A stretch of DNA of 64,000 nt from Bimuria novae-zelandiae CBS 107.79. Its lineage: Eukaryota > Ascomycota > Dothideomycetes > Pleosporales > Didymosphaeriaceae. Both the position numbers and the translations under genes were made by a program. How positions within the stretch are numbered: the stretch's first letter is position 1; each line of letters opens with the position of its first letter. Below the pieces are notes generated by a model. The model searched no databases. It was not told where the DNA came from and saw only the letters and a program-made list of their open reading frames with translations. The stretch covers positions 412,148-476,147 of the forward strand of contig ML976666.1 in NCBI GenBank assembly GCA_010015655.1. Reading direction: 5' to 3'. Positions 49,570 through 61,156 of the stretch are shown one piece after another.

Positions 49570-52500
49570 ATGGATTTTCAAGTACAAGGTTCCGTCCTCG
49601 TGGACGGAGAATGGGTCTCCAGATCCGCTGATGTCTATCATATCATGTCAAGCGCTCAGCTACATGAAGATGTCGACATGGACGACGTTGCCACGGCGCA
49701 ACCGCTCGCGCCTCCAGAAATTGGCATCCTATCCAAGACAGTCATCAACAGTCCTCTTTACACTACCATCATACCGGCTAATATCCGTCACAAAGATGTG
49801 GATGACGTTGTTTTCGTTGGAGAAGACTTCGTTCAGCTGAAAGAAATATGCGACTATGGTCATCTCCGACATGTAGCGACAAAGTCTGATTTCAAGGGCA
49901 AGATTTTGGCGGCGAGGGCATTCGGCAACCCTCGGAAGGTGCAGATCAATACCTCTGAGCAAAACCCGCTGTTGAAAAGGACGTCCCTCCATCGTCCCCG
50001 AAGATCCACGACAGGGGAAGAAATGGACATTCTGCCCCTCGAAGTAATTGTGCTGACTCTGAGCACAAGAACACTCATGTTTCTGTGGGCAAGAGACAGC
50101 AATGTAGGGCCGGCTACTTTCGTGCAGAAAACCATTCAACTCCCGACATCGGCGTCACGATTCAATCGCCCGGGCCAGTTCTTGTCCATAGACCCACGAT
50201 GTCGGGCTATAGCTGTAGCTGCCGCCGAAGGTTGCTTTATGCTGTACAAGACGAAGACCATGGATATATGGAGACGCGACCTCGAAGCAGGACGTGACGA
50301 AGTTCCTGTGGTAGAAGAAGCGCAATTCGCTATCGATGGTCGTATCATGCACATGGAATTCCTTTCACCAGGCACCGACGACGATCCTCATGTTATCTTG
50401 ATCTTCATAATAGTCCATGAAGGCAATACGAAGGTCGCATCATTCGATTGGGATTTCAGGAATACCCTAGGCACACCATCTAGGCCAACCAGGTCAGTAC
50501 TTGATTTCGGTGAGTACGCTCCTGCTTTGTTCAATCCATACGTTGCTTTTCATATTATCGTAATAATCACTAACGGCTTCAGAGAACCGCAATCCTCCGC
50601 TTCTAATTCCCCTAAGCCGAGGTCCCGACTTCATACTAGTTCAGAGCGAATATATCTCTGTATGCAAAGGGGTGCTTGCCGGACCTCCCGTCACTTCTAA
50701 AACATCCATACCTGCCCGGTTCTTGGACACACTTCGTCCTGGTAACAACAAAAACATTCCGCTTTGGGTACAATGGGATCGGGCTCCTCGCAATCCTGGC
50801 TTTGCCAAAGAAGCCTTTTACTTAGCTCGAGAGGATGGTATGATTCTCTACGTAGAGCTTGGAGGCAACACGAACCTACTCGAGATCTCCGACGCCGGCA
50901 GCTGGCCCTGCCCAATCGACACTGCCTTTGCATGTCTTAGAGCCGCCAACTCCGAATTCGCACAATCGTACCCGGATGTACTAGTTGCGGGAGGCTTAGG
51001 GAGCGACGGGCATCTCTGCAAAGTGGGTGCATGGCCAAAAGAGTATGCGAATCAAGTCCCATATCCCGAGAGCCTCGCCTTTGATTTGATAGAGTCCTTG
51101 CCCAGTTGGGCACCAGTAACTGATATGGCTGTTGCGCCACTGGAGAATATACCACTACCGTACGATCGAACCCGAGCTAGCGTCTTTGTCTCCAACGGCA
51201 AATCTCCATACGGCGAAGTGTCACAGCTCAGACGGGGGATAAGAGCTTTGGTCGATGGGACCTTTGGTGGTATGGAAGGCTCTACGGGACTATGGATAGT
51301 CGACCATGGTAGTACTGCCCTCGAGCAAGATGGTACTCTCGGCGGCCAGGATTACGCAACCTACGTTGTCAACGTTCCTGGAGAGACCCTCGTCTTCCGT
51401 GCGTCAAGAACAAAAGAAGAAGGGTTATTTAGCCAAGGTGGCTTCGGGAGCGCTCGAGATGGTGGAGTGCTGGGAACTGAGCAGCCCGTTCAGGACGGTC
51501 TGATACGCAACATGGAAACGGTCTCGGCTTGCCCGATCACTGAGAGCCATGCTGTCCAGGTCACCCATCACGAAGCCAGGGTCGTTTTACGCCCACATCT
51601 GAGTCTGGTAGACTCGATTACCTTCCGCTCTCCCTTGCTAGGAGCTGCTACGAAGTCTGGTGTTCCATATATTGTGGTAGCAGTCAATGAAGGAGCACAG
51701 ACTTTTCTTCAAACCATACATTTCCGGGACGATGGCTCTTTCAGACCGATGAACCAGGAGACAGGTCGGCATCTTCTCATTGGCGACCCAACTTGTATTG
51801 AGATACTAGTTTCTAACGCTGTCGGTCCATTGGTCTTTGTCGGCACCACAGACGCCGGGTTTTCGTTATTTGCGGTCAAAGACCAGAACTCCCTAGTACA
51901 AATCTACCATACTCCTGGAATCCCAAATGGTCCGCGAGAACTACAACATGTGTACGAAAGCGCCGTTCTACTCACTGCGCACGAGCACGAGAAGCTTTTA
52001 TGTGGTACAAGGATTGGTATGTTGATCGCCATGGACCTTGCAAAACTTGGCAAAACACATCCAAACCTACTATGTATGTAAACCTATTGTGGATCGAGCC
52101 ATTTTACTTACTACCAATAGTGCGCCACTCCAAAGAGTACTCGATCACGAAAATGGGATCGACCGCGGTGTACATTACTCCGAATAAAATAGACGATTCG
52201 ATGGCTTTTCTGGCTTGTGGCGCAGACTTCTGCCGCGTCCACTTGTCCATTCAAGACTTTGAAATCCATATTGACTCCATATGGCTCCACGATCCGTCGT
52301 GTCCGACATATATGCAAGGTGCCCCAAACGCCGTAGATCAAGTTCCTCTCGCGGCGGATTCCGGCCAAGACAAAAGGAAATTGGGCGGATTCATACTTGC
52401 GGTGTTCGGCGACCGGATGGTTTATGCTCGACTGGACTATGATATAACATGGTCGGGTCAAGTCGGGTCACCCTCAATACCGGAAAAGGGTAAAGTCATT

Positions 52501-54054
52501 CCACGGAAATTACCTATTTCAAGTACACCCACAAATATCATGGTCGCAGAAGACTTGCCTCATCATATGATCGTCGTCACAAACGTATTGAGGGAAGAGC
52601 ACGCATCGATCCATAAATATCGGAAAATGGTTTCCAGCATCAGGGTCATAGACCTGCTTAATCATGGGCGCATTGCAGATGCCGACATCAAAGAAGAACT
52701 TCCGTCCAGTACACCAAAGAAAAAGCTTGAGCATATCGAGGTACCTTTGAATACTTATGAACGAGTTCATTCAATGGTCCGATGGGTGTTCCTGGGCAAC
52801 GAAGACCGTCAACATGCACTCGTCGTGGTGGGAACTGGGGTCACGGAGGCCCCAGGGAAAGAGACAGGTCGTAGACTCGTACTTAACGTTGGAAAGACTG
52901 GGCTCAAATTACAGGATTCGAAGCGATTCCCACACCCTGTACGCTGCATAGCTGTCTACGACAATCAACACATTGTCAGCATAATAGGGACTGTTCTGCA
53001 GATAGAACAGATAGAACGCACCCAGGTAGCCAAGTAAGAACCCCTCCGTTATCTGAAGCTCAAAACTGACAATCACAGGTGGAAGATCCGCAGTGCCGTC
53101 CACTTACCTTCCAACGGTGTCGATATGACTGTGTCGGAGGATTTTATCTACGTCTCTACGAGCCACGACTCGCATCTTTGTTTCAGGGTCACCAAGCTTC
53201 CAGAACCAAACGAACACGAAAGGGCGTTTGAGCTTACACAGGTGTTCAGCGACTCGCGTCAACGCCCATCTCTACACCATCTACTATACACGCAAACCTT
53301 GCTATCGGTAGATCCTTCGGATGCTACGCGCACGATACCAACGCAGTTCAGTTTCGTCCTTCTCACCGACAAAAATGCCTCAGTGACATGCCTATTCCAT
53401 CCTCTCAGTGCGTCAAGACAGGACGCTGCAAGTACATTGTTCGAAGCCTGCCTTCCACGCTCGATTATCCGTCTTGAACGAGGGAATACCCGCCCACCAT
53501 GGCGACGCTCGTTCACCATGAAGTATGGCATTTCTCGTCCCAGCTCTATTGGCGTTGTCGACGACGACTTTATTGGCGCCTGCACTGATGGCACCATCTA
53601 TAACTTTGCCATCCTTACGGACAAAGCCCTCCATCTCCTCCGTCTTCTACAACATCTCATCGAAGCAAAACAAAAACGAGATCCAACACTACAGTTCAGC
53701 ACGGTGAAGAAGATGAGCGGACACATCTACAATCTCTTGCAAAACCGTGCGGAAGGCTCGCAGGACGGTGATATCAAGGCGAGGGACGTTGATCCCGCTG
53801 TCCAGGGCAGAGGACCGGCGGCACCAAGGCTCAGGCACGTCGATGGAGACTTGTTGGGCAGATTCTTCGAGCAGGGTGGGAATTTGAAGAGGCTGGTGGA
53901 AGAGGGATGCGAGGAGGACGTCGGGAAGCTGTTCGTGGAGAAGACGCAATGGCTCTTTCAGATGCTCGAGAGTGTGGGGGTAGTGGTGAACCCAGAAGAG
54001 AGGATGGCCACGGTAGAAGAGTGGGTGAAGGAGTTGCTTTTGCCGCTGCTCTGA
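49570..54054 (+). CDS. DDB1/CPSF-A superfamily beta-propeller protein (MMS1_N type)
   Basis: Large propeller protein of the family that includes DDB1, CPSF160, Rse1 and Mms1. The fungal subgroup carries the MMS1 N-terminal domain and is sometimes annotated as thermotolerance protein. Exons are 49570-50509, 50583-52073, 52121-53033 and 53079-54054, all in phase, 1439 aa. Visible blocks typical of the group include ILPLEVIVLTLSTRTLMFLW, RCRAIAVAAAEGCFMLYKTK, EAFYLAREDGMILYVELGG and FPHPVRCIAVYDNQHIVSII. The C-terminus has the helical end of the CPSF-A domain (LLRLLQHLIEAKQKRDPTLQ, EEWVKELLLPLL). It could serve as a scaffold in a cullin-type ligase or in RNA processing; the subgroup function cannot be read from sequence. 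Confidence 0.85.
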
Positions 54055-54462
54055 GGTGTTGCGTGGTGGAGTCGTCTTCTTTGTGTTTCTTGATTTTGTA
54101 CTGAGGTGTTCTGGAAGTCGGGTGGCGACTTGGTTTCCTTAAATCATGATAATGGATTATGATGAAAGCCCGACTGCATACTCTCGAAGATTTGACAGCT
54201 TCGTCATGCCTTGCTCGGCGTACCAACCCCCTCGCACTCGCGAGCACGCTCCAGACAGCCACTCAACAGGCTCTTCGGACCCGAATCTCGTTGCTCTGGC
54301 GTTCACGGGCACGCCTAAAGTGGGCTAGCGTGTCCTAATATAGACTAGAGACTTGCTAGTGCTATTGTAATCTTTGTAGCATCACATTACATGCGCATCG
54401 ACACACCGTGCTCACATTCGCACTTTCTCCACCAGCACCTGTCTCTTCTATAAATCCTCGGC

Positions 54463-55585
54463 ATGGGTGGCTTTCTAGGCTTCGTTTGGCGACAATGGAC
54501 GATGAAACCGAAACCTCTTCCCTCCACACTCTCCCTGCAAGGCAAAACGGCACTCATAACCGGCGCAAACAGTGGTTTAGGCCTAGAAGCCGCCCGCGAA
54601 CTCATATCGCGCAGAATATCCCGTCTCATCCTCGCCGTCCGGGACCCTAGCAAAGGTGAAGCGGCAAAAGAGGATATCCTTTCGTCATCAGATGCGTCGT
54701 GTACCATCGAAATCTGGCCGCTTGACCACGAGTCGTACGCCAGCATCGCCGCATTCGGGCAGCGAGTGAGAGGGCTGGATAGACTGGACTACGCGCTTCT
54801 CAATGCAGGCGTGAAAATGATGAAGTACGAGAAGAGCGTAGCAGGTCACGAGATGAATGTACAAATCAACCATCTCGGCACCTCCGCCGTCTCCCTCACT
54901 ATCCTCCCATGCCTCAGGCGCACAGCGCGGAAAATAAACGCGCCGACGCGCCTCACGGTCGTCTCTTCAGAAGGCCATTTCTGGATCCCGTTTAAAGAGC
55001 GCCACGCACCTCACATCTTAGCACGCATGGATGAACCTAGCTCGTTTGGATGGCAGCAGCAAAGGTATTACACCACAAAGCTGTTGAATGTGCTTTGGAC
55101 GCATGAGTTAGCGGCCAGACTGAGGAAAGAGGAGGTTGTGGTTAATAGCGTGAATCCGGGGTTTTGCTATAGTGGGTTGCACAGGCATAGTGCGGGGATC
55201 ATTGGTGTTTTCTTGTGGTTGTTTGCTTGGACGCAGAGGGAGGGGGGGTGGTGTTTGGCTGATGCGGTTGTGGGGCATGAGGGGGAGCATGGGGCGTATT
55301 TGAGTGAGCAGAGGATGACGACGTGAGTTTTTNNNNNNNNNNNNNNNNNNNNNNNNNNNNNNNNNNNNNNNNNNNNNNNNNNNNNNNNNNNNNNNNNNNN
55401 NNNNNNNNNNNNTTGCCTTTTCTCTTACTTTGGTGGAAGTTAAGAAGGCGGGAATGCTGACGAGTTGCAGACCGAGTTCTTTCGTATTATCTAAGGAGGG
55501 GGAAGCGGTGCAGAAGAAGGTGTGGGATGAGACGATTGCGGTGCTGAGGGACGAGGGGAAGGGAGTGGATACTGATATTGTGTGA
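54463..55585 (+). CDS. Short-chain dehydrogenase/reductase, spanning an assembly gap
   Basis: NAD(P)-dependent oxidoreductase of unknown substrate, close to the retinol-dehydrogenase/WWOX-like SDR group. Exons are 54463-55322 and 55471-55585, in phase, 324 aa; the intron (gtgagt...gcag) contains 80 N. It has the cofactor-binding TGANSGLG (33-40), the structural NAG in ALLNAGVK, and the catalytic Ser in VVSSEGHFW with YYTTK (Tyr202, Lys206). The N-terminus MGGFLGFVWRQW is short and aromatic and could associate with membranes. The last exon (PSSFVLSKEGEAVQKKVWDE) completes the C-terminal helix usual for this group. A degenerate copy of this exon follows at 55605-55660. Confidence 0.9.
55333..55412. 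other. Assembly gap (80 N)
   Basis: Eighty unknown bases inside the SDR intron, so the true intron length is unknown. Confidence 0.99.
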
Positions 55586-55604
55586 GTCCATCGCTCTGAG
55601 AATG

Positions 55605-55665
55605 ACTAAGTTCTTTCGTGCTATCGGGTGAGGGGGAAACGGTACAGAAGGACATCTGTAATGAA
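55605..55665 (+). repeat. Degenerate tandem copy of the SDR last exon
   Basis: The stretch from about 55605 (aagttctttcgtgctatc, then gagggggaaacggtacagaa) matches 55474-55525 of the SDR final exon (gagttctttcgtattatc, then gagggggaagcggtgcagaa). Several differences are G-to-A, as in RIP. It is probably a short local duplication, too small to be functional. Confidence 0.7.
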
Positions 55666-56268
55666 TCGCTCGAGGGTTTCATTCTTTTCTTTCCTCATGA
55701 TACTTCATCGATCTCCAACCCTGTACACGATCCGCCATATTGCAAATTCTTATGCACAAAAGCATCTTGGTAGCGAACAGGCACACTCTGCACGCAGGGT
55801 TTGAGCGTGGAAAGTCTTCCATGTTACCTGCGATTGGTCGGCGAGGCGGCACATAAAAATAGTTGTTTCATTCAAGGTTATCATTACTCCAGAGATTGAG
55901 GTATCGTTAGCACATGAGTGGCCCAAAGCGCCGTACAAAATTGCTGCTTCTCTTCTTGGTATATAAAACGATCCTGATGCGTTTGCTTTCTTGGAGATTC
56001 ATTCTTCTGCCAGCCGTCGTAAGAGGATTGAGTGTGATGATGAGATGCTAAGACAGTGCCGTGATAGATATAATAGTGAGGAACCGACGGGAGGCAGTCG
56101 ATGGATGTTCCATTTCTTGTCACTGGTGATGCCTGCGGAGGAACTAAACACGTTTCTTCTTGCTTATGGCGTTCTAATACCTTAGTCTAGATCCAGTGGT
56201 CGTTCGTTCACATATCTACACTTGCAGTCAACCTCCTCCCGCGCATAGCTACACCACTCCAAGCATCC
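55666..56268. other. Convergent 3' flanks, nothing recognised
   Basis: 0.6 kb between SDR (+) and the MDR oxidoreductase (-). No motif-bearing frame was seen. Confidence 0.4.
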
Positions 56269-57427
56269 CTACAACTTACTCTCTCCCTTCTTCTCCCCCA
56301 ACGTAACCACCAATTTTCCAAACTGACTCGCATTCTTCATATCTTCAAACAGCCCGTCCAACTGCGCGATATCCATGCCGTGCACGCTCCGACTCACAAT
56401 CGGCCGAATCTTATGCTCGCGCACAAATTGCACCATATCTGCGAATTCTTTGCGACTGCCCATCGTGGATCCGCGGACCTCGATGTTCTGAAGCACAGCT
56501 TGCATGAGAAACGGTAATTTCGGGGCGACGGTCATGCCGTAGATGGAAATGATGCCGCCGGCCTAGCCCACACATCAGCTTTGATTCACAAGACCTTCTC
56601 CCCGGGGAAAACTGAGATCATACCTTGAGCAACTTCACCCCCTTCCCCACGACATCACCCCCCGCACCATCAACAATAGCATCAAAATACGGTCTCTCCT
56701 TCGGCAATAAGCCCTTTAACTTCTTCTCCCACCCCTCCTCTTTATAACTCACCCCACCCTTCGCCCCCAACCCCACCGCGCGCTCAATCTTCTCCGCGCT
56801 CCCACTCGTAACATACACATTACACCCCCTCGCGACGCCAAACAGCAACACCATTAACGCCACCCCGCCCCCTATCCCCGTCACCAGTATATTCCTCCCC
56901 GGAAGCGCATTCCCAGACTTCACGAAGAACGCGCGCCACGCCGTTAACCCCGTAAGCGGTAGCGCAGCAGCCTCTTCGTCGCTCAGGTGCTCCGGACACG
57001 CCTCGAGCTCGGCGGCGTCTAGCGTAGCGACGTCCGCGAGGGTACCGACGGGGTTGAACTTTGTGCCGCCTAGGATGGCGTAGCCGGCGGGGTTCTCGGG
57101 GCCGTCGGGGGAGGATGCCCAGCCTGTGCCGGGGTTGAGTAGGACGCGCTTGTTGAGCCAGGCGCGGGCGGAGGGGGAAGAGCCGGTCGAAGTGACGGTG
57201 CCGACGCCGTCGGCGAGGAGGGGCACGGAGAAGGTGGTGCCTGGGTAGAGGTGTTGGCGGATGAAGAGGTCGCGGTGGTTGAGGGCTGCGGCGGAGATGG
57301 CGGAAAGAGAGGGGAAAGTTACTTCATTCTCTTTGGGTTCAGGCGTCGGGATTGTGATTTCCTCGAGGGGGTAGTAAACATGCCCTGGTTTCCCGGGGAT
57401 CTGCTTGATTGCGATTGCGGAAGGCAT
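56269..57427 (-). CDS. MDR-superfamily oxidoreductase (YogA/quinone-oxidoreductase-like)
   Basis: NAD(P)H-dependent medium-chain reductase of unknown substrate. Exons are 57427-56624 and 56562-56269, in phase, 365 aa; the 61-bp intron joins VKLLK|AGGIISIYGMT. The GroES-like N-domain reads AALNHRDLFIRQHLYPGTTF and LLADGVGTVTSTG. The Rossmann domain has VTGIGGGVALMVLLFGVARG and then VYVTSGSAEKIERA. The C-terminus reads GSTMGSRKEFADMVQFVREH and ends LVVTLGEKKGESKL. The catalytic-zinc Cys and the structural-zinc cysteine lobe of alcohol dehydrogenases are absent, which favours a zinc-free reductase. The upstream GTG at 57445 is not used; the ATG at 57427 begins the conserved MPSAIAIKQ. Confidence 0.92.
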
Positions 57428-57710
57428 ATCAGAAATTCGCTCCACGCTCAGATTAGATCTTAAAAGTAGATATATTTGTAGAAAGCGCTCAGACCGCGTT
57501 CAATTGTACGCAATCGATATTCCAGCTTGTAGATAGAGGGCTTGGAAGATTGTTAAAATAGAATCATATGGTGGAGCGAGAGTGAAGTGTTATGTCGTGT
57601 ACGCGGAGAGCTGGATGATGAATCCGATGATGAATCCGATGAGGAATCCGATGATGCAGGCCGAGGTGAGCCGAGGCACAGGAGCTTTGCGGGGCAGCTC
57701 CGTCACAGCT
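57428..57710. other. Promoter of MDR gene and a 12-bp tandem repeat
   Basis: Contains about three units of gatgatgaatcc/gatgaggaatcc at 57614-57653. The transposon begins at 57711, about 280 bp upstream of the MDR start codon, so it may influence that promoter. Confidence 0.5.
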
Positions 57711-60700
57711 GCCAGGCACGCGGTAAACGAAAAATCGCGCCACCAGGTGGCGAGCTAATTCGTGATCGGTTTATGTAAGCACAACCGCCAAATTTTGTTC
57801 TCCCATAGTAATCACCATACAAAGTCGAAATTCTGAGGTTCTTGACGCATATTGACTTGATTTTGAGGCTAAACTTAATTTTAAAGCTTAAATCTGACGC
57901 GTAGAGCTCAGATTTGGTGTTGAGATCTCAGGATCTCTATAGTATGTAGGATATGTATAGTATATTCACCAGCGTTGTGAGCGTATCTTCTCGCCGCCAG
58001 TTTCTATAAGCCTTTAGCAGCGATCTGGCATCTCCTCAATAAGCTCCCTGATCTCATTGATAGAGATCTTATCTTATATTTGCTGTAGTATATCCTTGAG
58101 GTGTTTTGTAGTCCTATCCTAAGGCGTCTCACCTTCACAAAGCTTGTGGAGACGCCTTTTAGCCTTTTCTTTAAGGATGAGCCAGCATCCTTCTGTAGGA
58201 TTAAGATCTGGTGACCTCCCTAGGTGTATAAAAAGCCGCACTCCTTAAGATATCTTAAATATACACACAACATTATGTTTTAATCTTATACTATACAACA
58301 GGTTATTGTCTTTTTATAGAATAGGATATTTATAAGGATTACAAGTGCGCGCGTCGTTAAGGATCTTAATATACGTAGGCAGTACATGCTCTGTATAGTA
58401 GGCTTACGTTATATGGTTCCCCTAAGGATCTACGTCAACTTTGGGAGGCTTATAAGCCTCCTATTCTTGTACGCGCTTTTCGTACTGCTGAGAGGACTCA
58501 TACATCCTTTTGCGAGGTTTTGGCGGAGGCTTAATAACTATAGGCATCTCTTTGTTGTCGTTGTAAAAGTAGAGCTCTAATTTAAAGTCCCAGTTAACGC
58601 AGGCGTACATGTGTAAAACCTAACCCCTAGGAGCGCTCCGAGGCTGCATATTAGTGACTTTTCTGTATCGTTTTTGCTGCCCGCGTCGACGCAGCTAACG
58701 AGGCTTTTAGAGGCGCTTATGTGGGTTAAAATAAGCCTCGTTAGTAAAGAAAACTTAATCCTAGTAACCTATAATAGGTAGATCCTTGTTCTGCTAGCCA
58801 TACTATACGCGCGCAGCTTTGTTAGCGTCTATTAAAGGATTACTATAGGGCGCTATGTATATGTAAGCGTTAAGTTGTTAACTAAAGTTATATTATAACT
58901 AACGCTCAAAGAGCTTAACGCTATACTTTTTAGCTTAATAGGTAAGCAGGCGTTAACTGTAGGGATTCTCTTCAGGCTCTGCCATATATTTAAGAACTTG
59001 TATAGGCGTTTAAAAAGCTCTCCTAAGCTTATTGCTATTAAGCTTAGCTAAAGGCTTACGCGTACGCCTTTACGCGATCTCTATACCTAGCTTACGTTAT
59101 TAACGCCTCTAACGTTTGCCTGTAGCCTTAGAGATTCGAAATAGCTTATTAACGTCGTTAATAGTCTCGCTATTCGCCTAGTGGCTATAATAGTGTAGGT
59201 AGGCTGATTTCGTAGGCGTAGTATATTAGATATTAGGTTTAGAGCGTTCGGGCGTTCGCGGCGCGTCGATTGAGCTGCTCATCGTAGGAATTGGACGAGA
59301 TTTGGGTGATTGGTGTAAGGGTGAAGTTTTGTTGTAGATGGAGGGGCTATTGTTGATGGCTAGTGCTGCTTACGTACACCGATCACGAATTAGCTCGCCA
59401 CCTGGTGGCGCACACCAAACTAGATGAGTCAGCTTTTTGTCACCCATACATTTGCCCTACAAAGTCGAAATTCGAGCCATATTAAATCGATTTCGACGCC
59501 AAATCGCACCGTGAGGCTTGCTTTATATGTAGATCTGTATATACATGACTTTTGTTTGGTGTTGAGCTTAATAACATGTGATTTCTCCGCCGGAGTCGTA
59601 GTAGTCTTATAGCCTTTACGGCATGCTATTAACGCGCTTGTTTATAAACTTTTAGCTAATTAATTACTAGCCTTTAATTGCGAGGTCTCTTATTTTAAAG
59701 ACGTCCTAATAAGGGAACCTTTTAAGATACTACTTTAGAGGCTACTAGTAATTTTCTATAGGTGCCAAATTAGGTAAGTATATATAGTTAAAGTAAGACT
59801 TTAAGCTATAGGTTTTCTTCTAATTATAAATAATATTATTAGAGGATTTACTTATTTTATAGCTAAAGTTATTATCTTCCTCTAGCACAAAGTCGTCGCC
59901 GCGTAAAATTTATAACTTAATAATACGCTTAAGGATCGCGTCGTAGTATACCTTAAAGCTTATCTTACTATTTTTATTACCTAGGACGTTATAAAAGTAT
60001 AAGTTACTTTTAAAATTAAAGCCTATAGCGGCCTATAAGTACTAGCGCTCTAGAGTCTTCTTATCGTCGCGATTTAATATATATTATATATAATTGCGAT
60101 AGTAGCGCTCTCTAGGTTTTCTAACAATCCTTATCTTGCCCTTAGGCCCTATACTCTAGTGTACCTTATCGGAGAAGCGTACGCGGCGCCAGTCCTTCTT
60201 ATTAAGGTACTTTTTAAGCATAATAGTAGAGTACTTAACGCGGAGCTTTGCAACGCGCTAAGAGACCTAGCCTTTATTATAAGTAACGCATTTTAAGTAA
60301 TCTATAGTATAAAAATACTCCTTAAGGGTCTTGCCGCTAACGCCAAGATCTAATTTATATACTAGCTACTCTTATGTAAGGACGCGGGCGTCCTATCCTA
60401 GGTCTTATAAATACTTGTTAGCACGCTCTAGGTCCTCTAAAAATAGCTTTAAGGGTCTGCCGCGCTTCTCCGCTGTTAATATACTATTATAATAGGTCCT
60501 ATTAGCCTCTATATTGTCCTTAGCAAGTATCTCCCAGCCCTGGCGGCGTTTTACGCCGTAATAGCTAAAAACATTATTATAATAGTAGGGTATGCGGCGG
60601 AAATCTATAAACTCGCAGGCACCTTTAATCCGCGACTTTTTTAGCGTGTTTAAATAAAGGTTATTAGGTAATTAGGCTATCTAATTAATTGCGTAGTAAA

Positions 60701-60831
60701 ATATTATCGTAAAGTAGTGTAGCGTGTAGAGTTTTATTTTTGTGTAAAAAGGTGGCTGCAGAGTGTTGTATGGCGGGGGTGGACTAGCGTTGTTTTGGTG
60801 TGCGCGATTTTTCGTTTACCGCGTGCCAGGC
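57711..60831 (-). mobile_element. RIP-damaged DDE transposon (mariner-like) interrupted by a second element
   Basis: Terminal inverted repeats of ~39 bp: the left arm starts at 57711 (gccaggcacgcggtaaacga) and, after the inserted element, continues at 59412 with acaccaaac. The right arm is 60792-60831 in reverse. On the minus strand a broken transposase is readable at about 60700-59620: RVRFSDKVH and GPKGKIRIVRKPRERY (about 60180-60102), KSNLYFYNV, then DDFVLEEDN (about 59890-59870) and YLPNLAPIEN (about 59775-59752). The order matches the DDE domain of a fungal mariner-type family. It has many stops, is TpA-rich, and has no intact ORF. Without the insert the element is about 1.45 kb. Confidence 0.82.
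57741..59407 (-). mobile_element. Inner Tc1/mariner-like transposon nested in the outer TIR
   Basis: Forty-one-bp inverted repeats (57741-57781 and 59367-59407) start caccaggtggcgagctaatt and differ at two positions, both consistent with point changes. Both ends are flanked by gcgc (57737-57740 and 59408-59411), a probable 4-bp target duplication. The minus strand carries transposase remnants at about 58220-58010: GRSPDLNPTEGCWLILKEKA, then KLCEGETP and ISINEIRELIEEMP, the C-terminal part of a DDE transposase. The upstream part is too mutated to read. Length is 1667 bp. Confidence 0.82.
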
Positions 60832-61156
60832 TAGCCCGATTGGTTATACAACTGGAGGATCGATTGACGGGTCTGGGTATCTTTTAATCAATGCGTATGG
60901 CAAAGCAGCGTATTTGGTGCTACTAAAGCTTGACCTCTGCAACGCGCGTCAAGTCCTTACAGGACCCCACATTAGCAAACATTTCTGTGAAACGAACAGC
61001 TGCGGTACTCTCCACATCACGCATGACAGGTGGAAATGTGTTGGTAACAATAAAACCGGTCCAAGTTTCATAAAAGTGCGATTTTACCTCGACAACATAT
61101 TCACAAAACTCTTCCATCCCATCATCACACGTTCCGTTCGTTACCTTAGAGGTCCC
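60832..61156. other. 3' flank of MFS transporter
   Basis: Gene-like composition resumes immediately after the transposon. The open frame at 60800-61228 (+) starts inside the TIR and has no recognisable domain. Confidence 0.4.

Noticed and set aside
57587..57778. 63-codon frame with an Asp/Glu/Ser repeat
   Set aside because: The acidic repeat comes from a 12-bp DNA tandem repeat, and the frame runs into both transposon terminal repeats.
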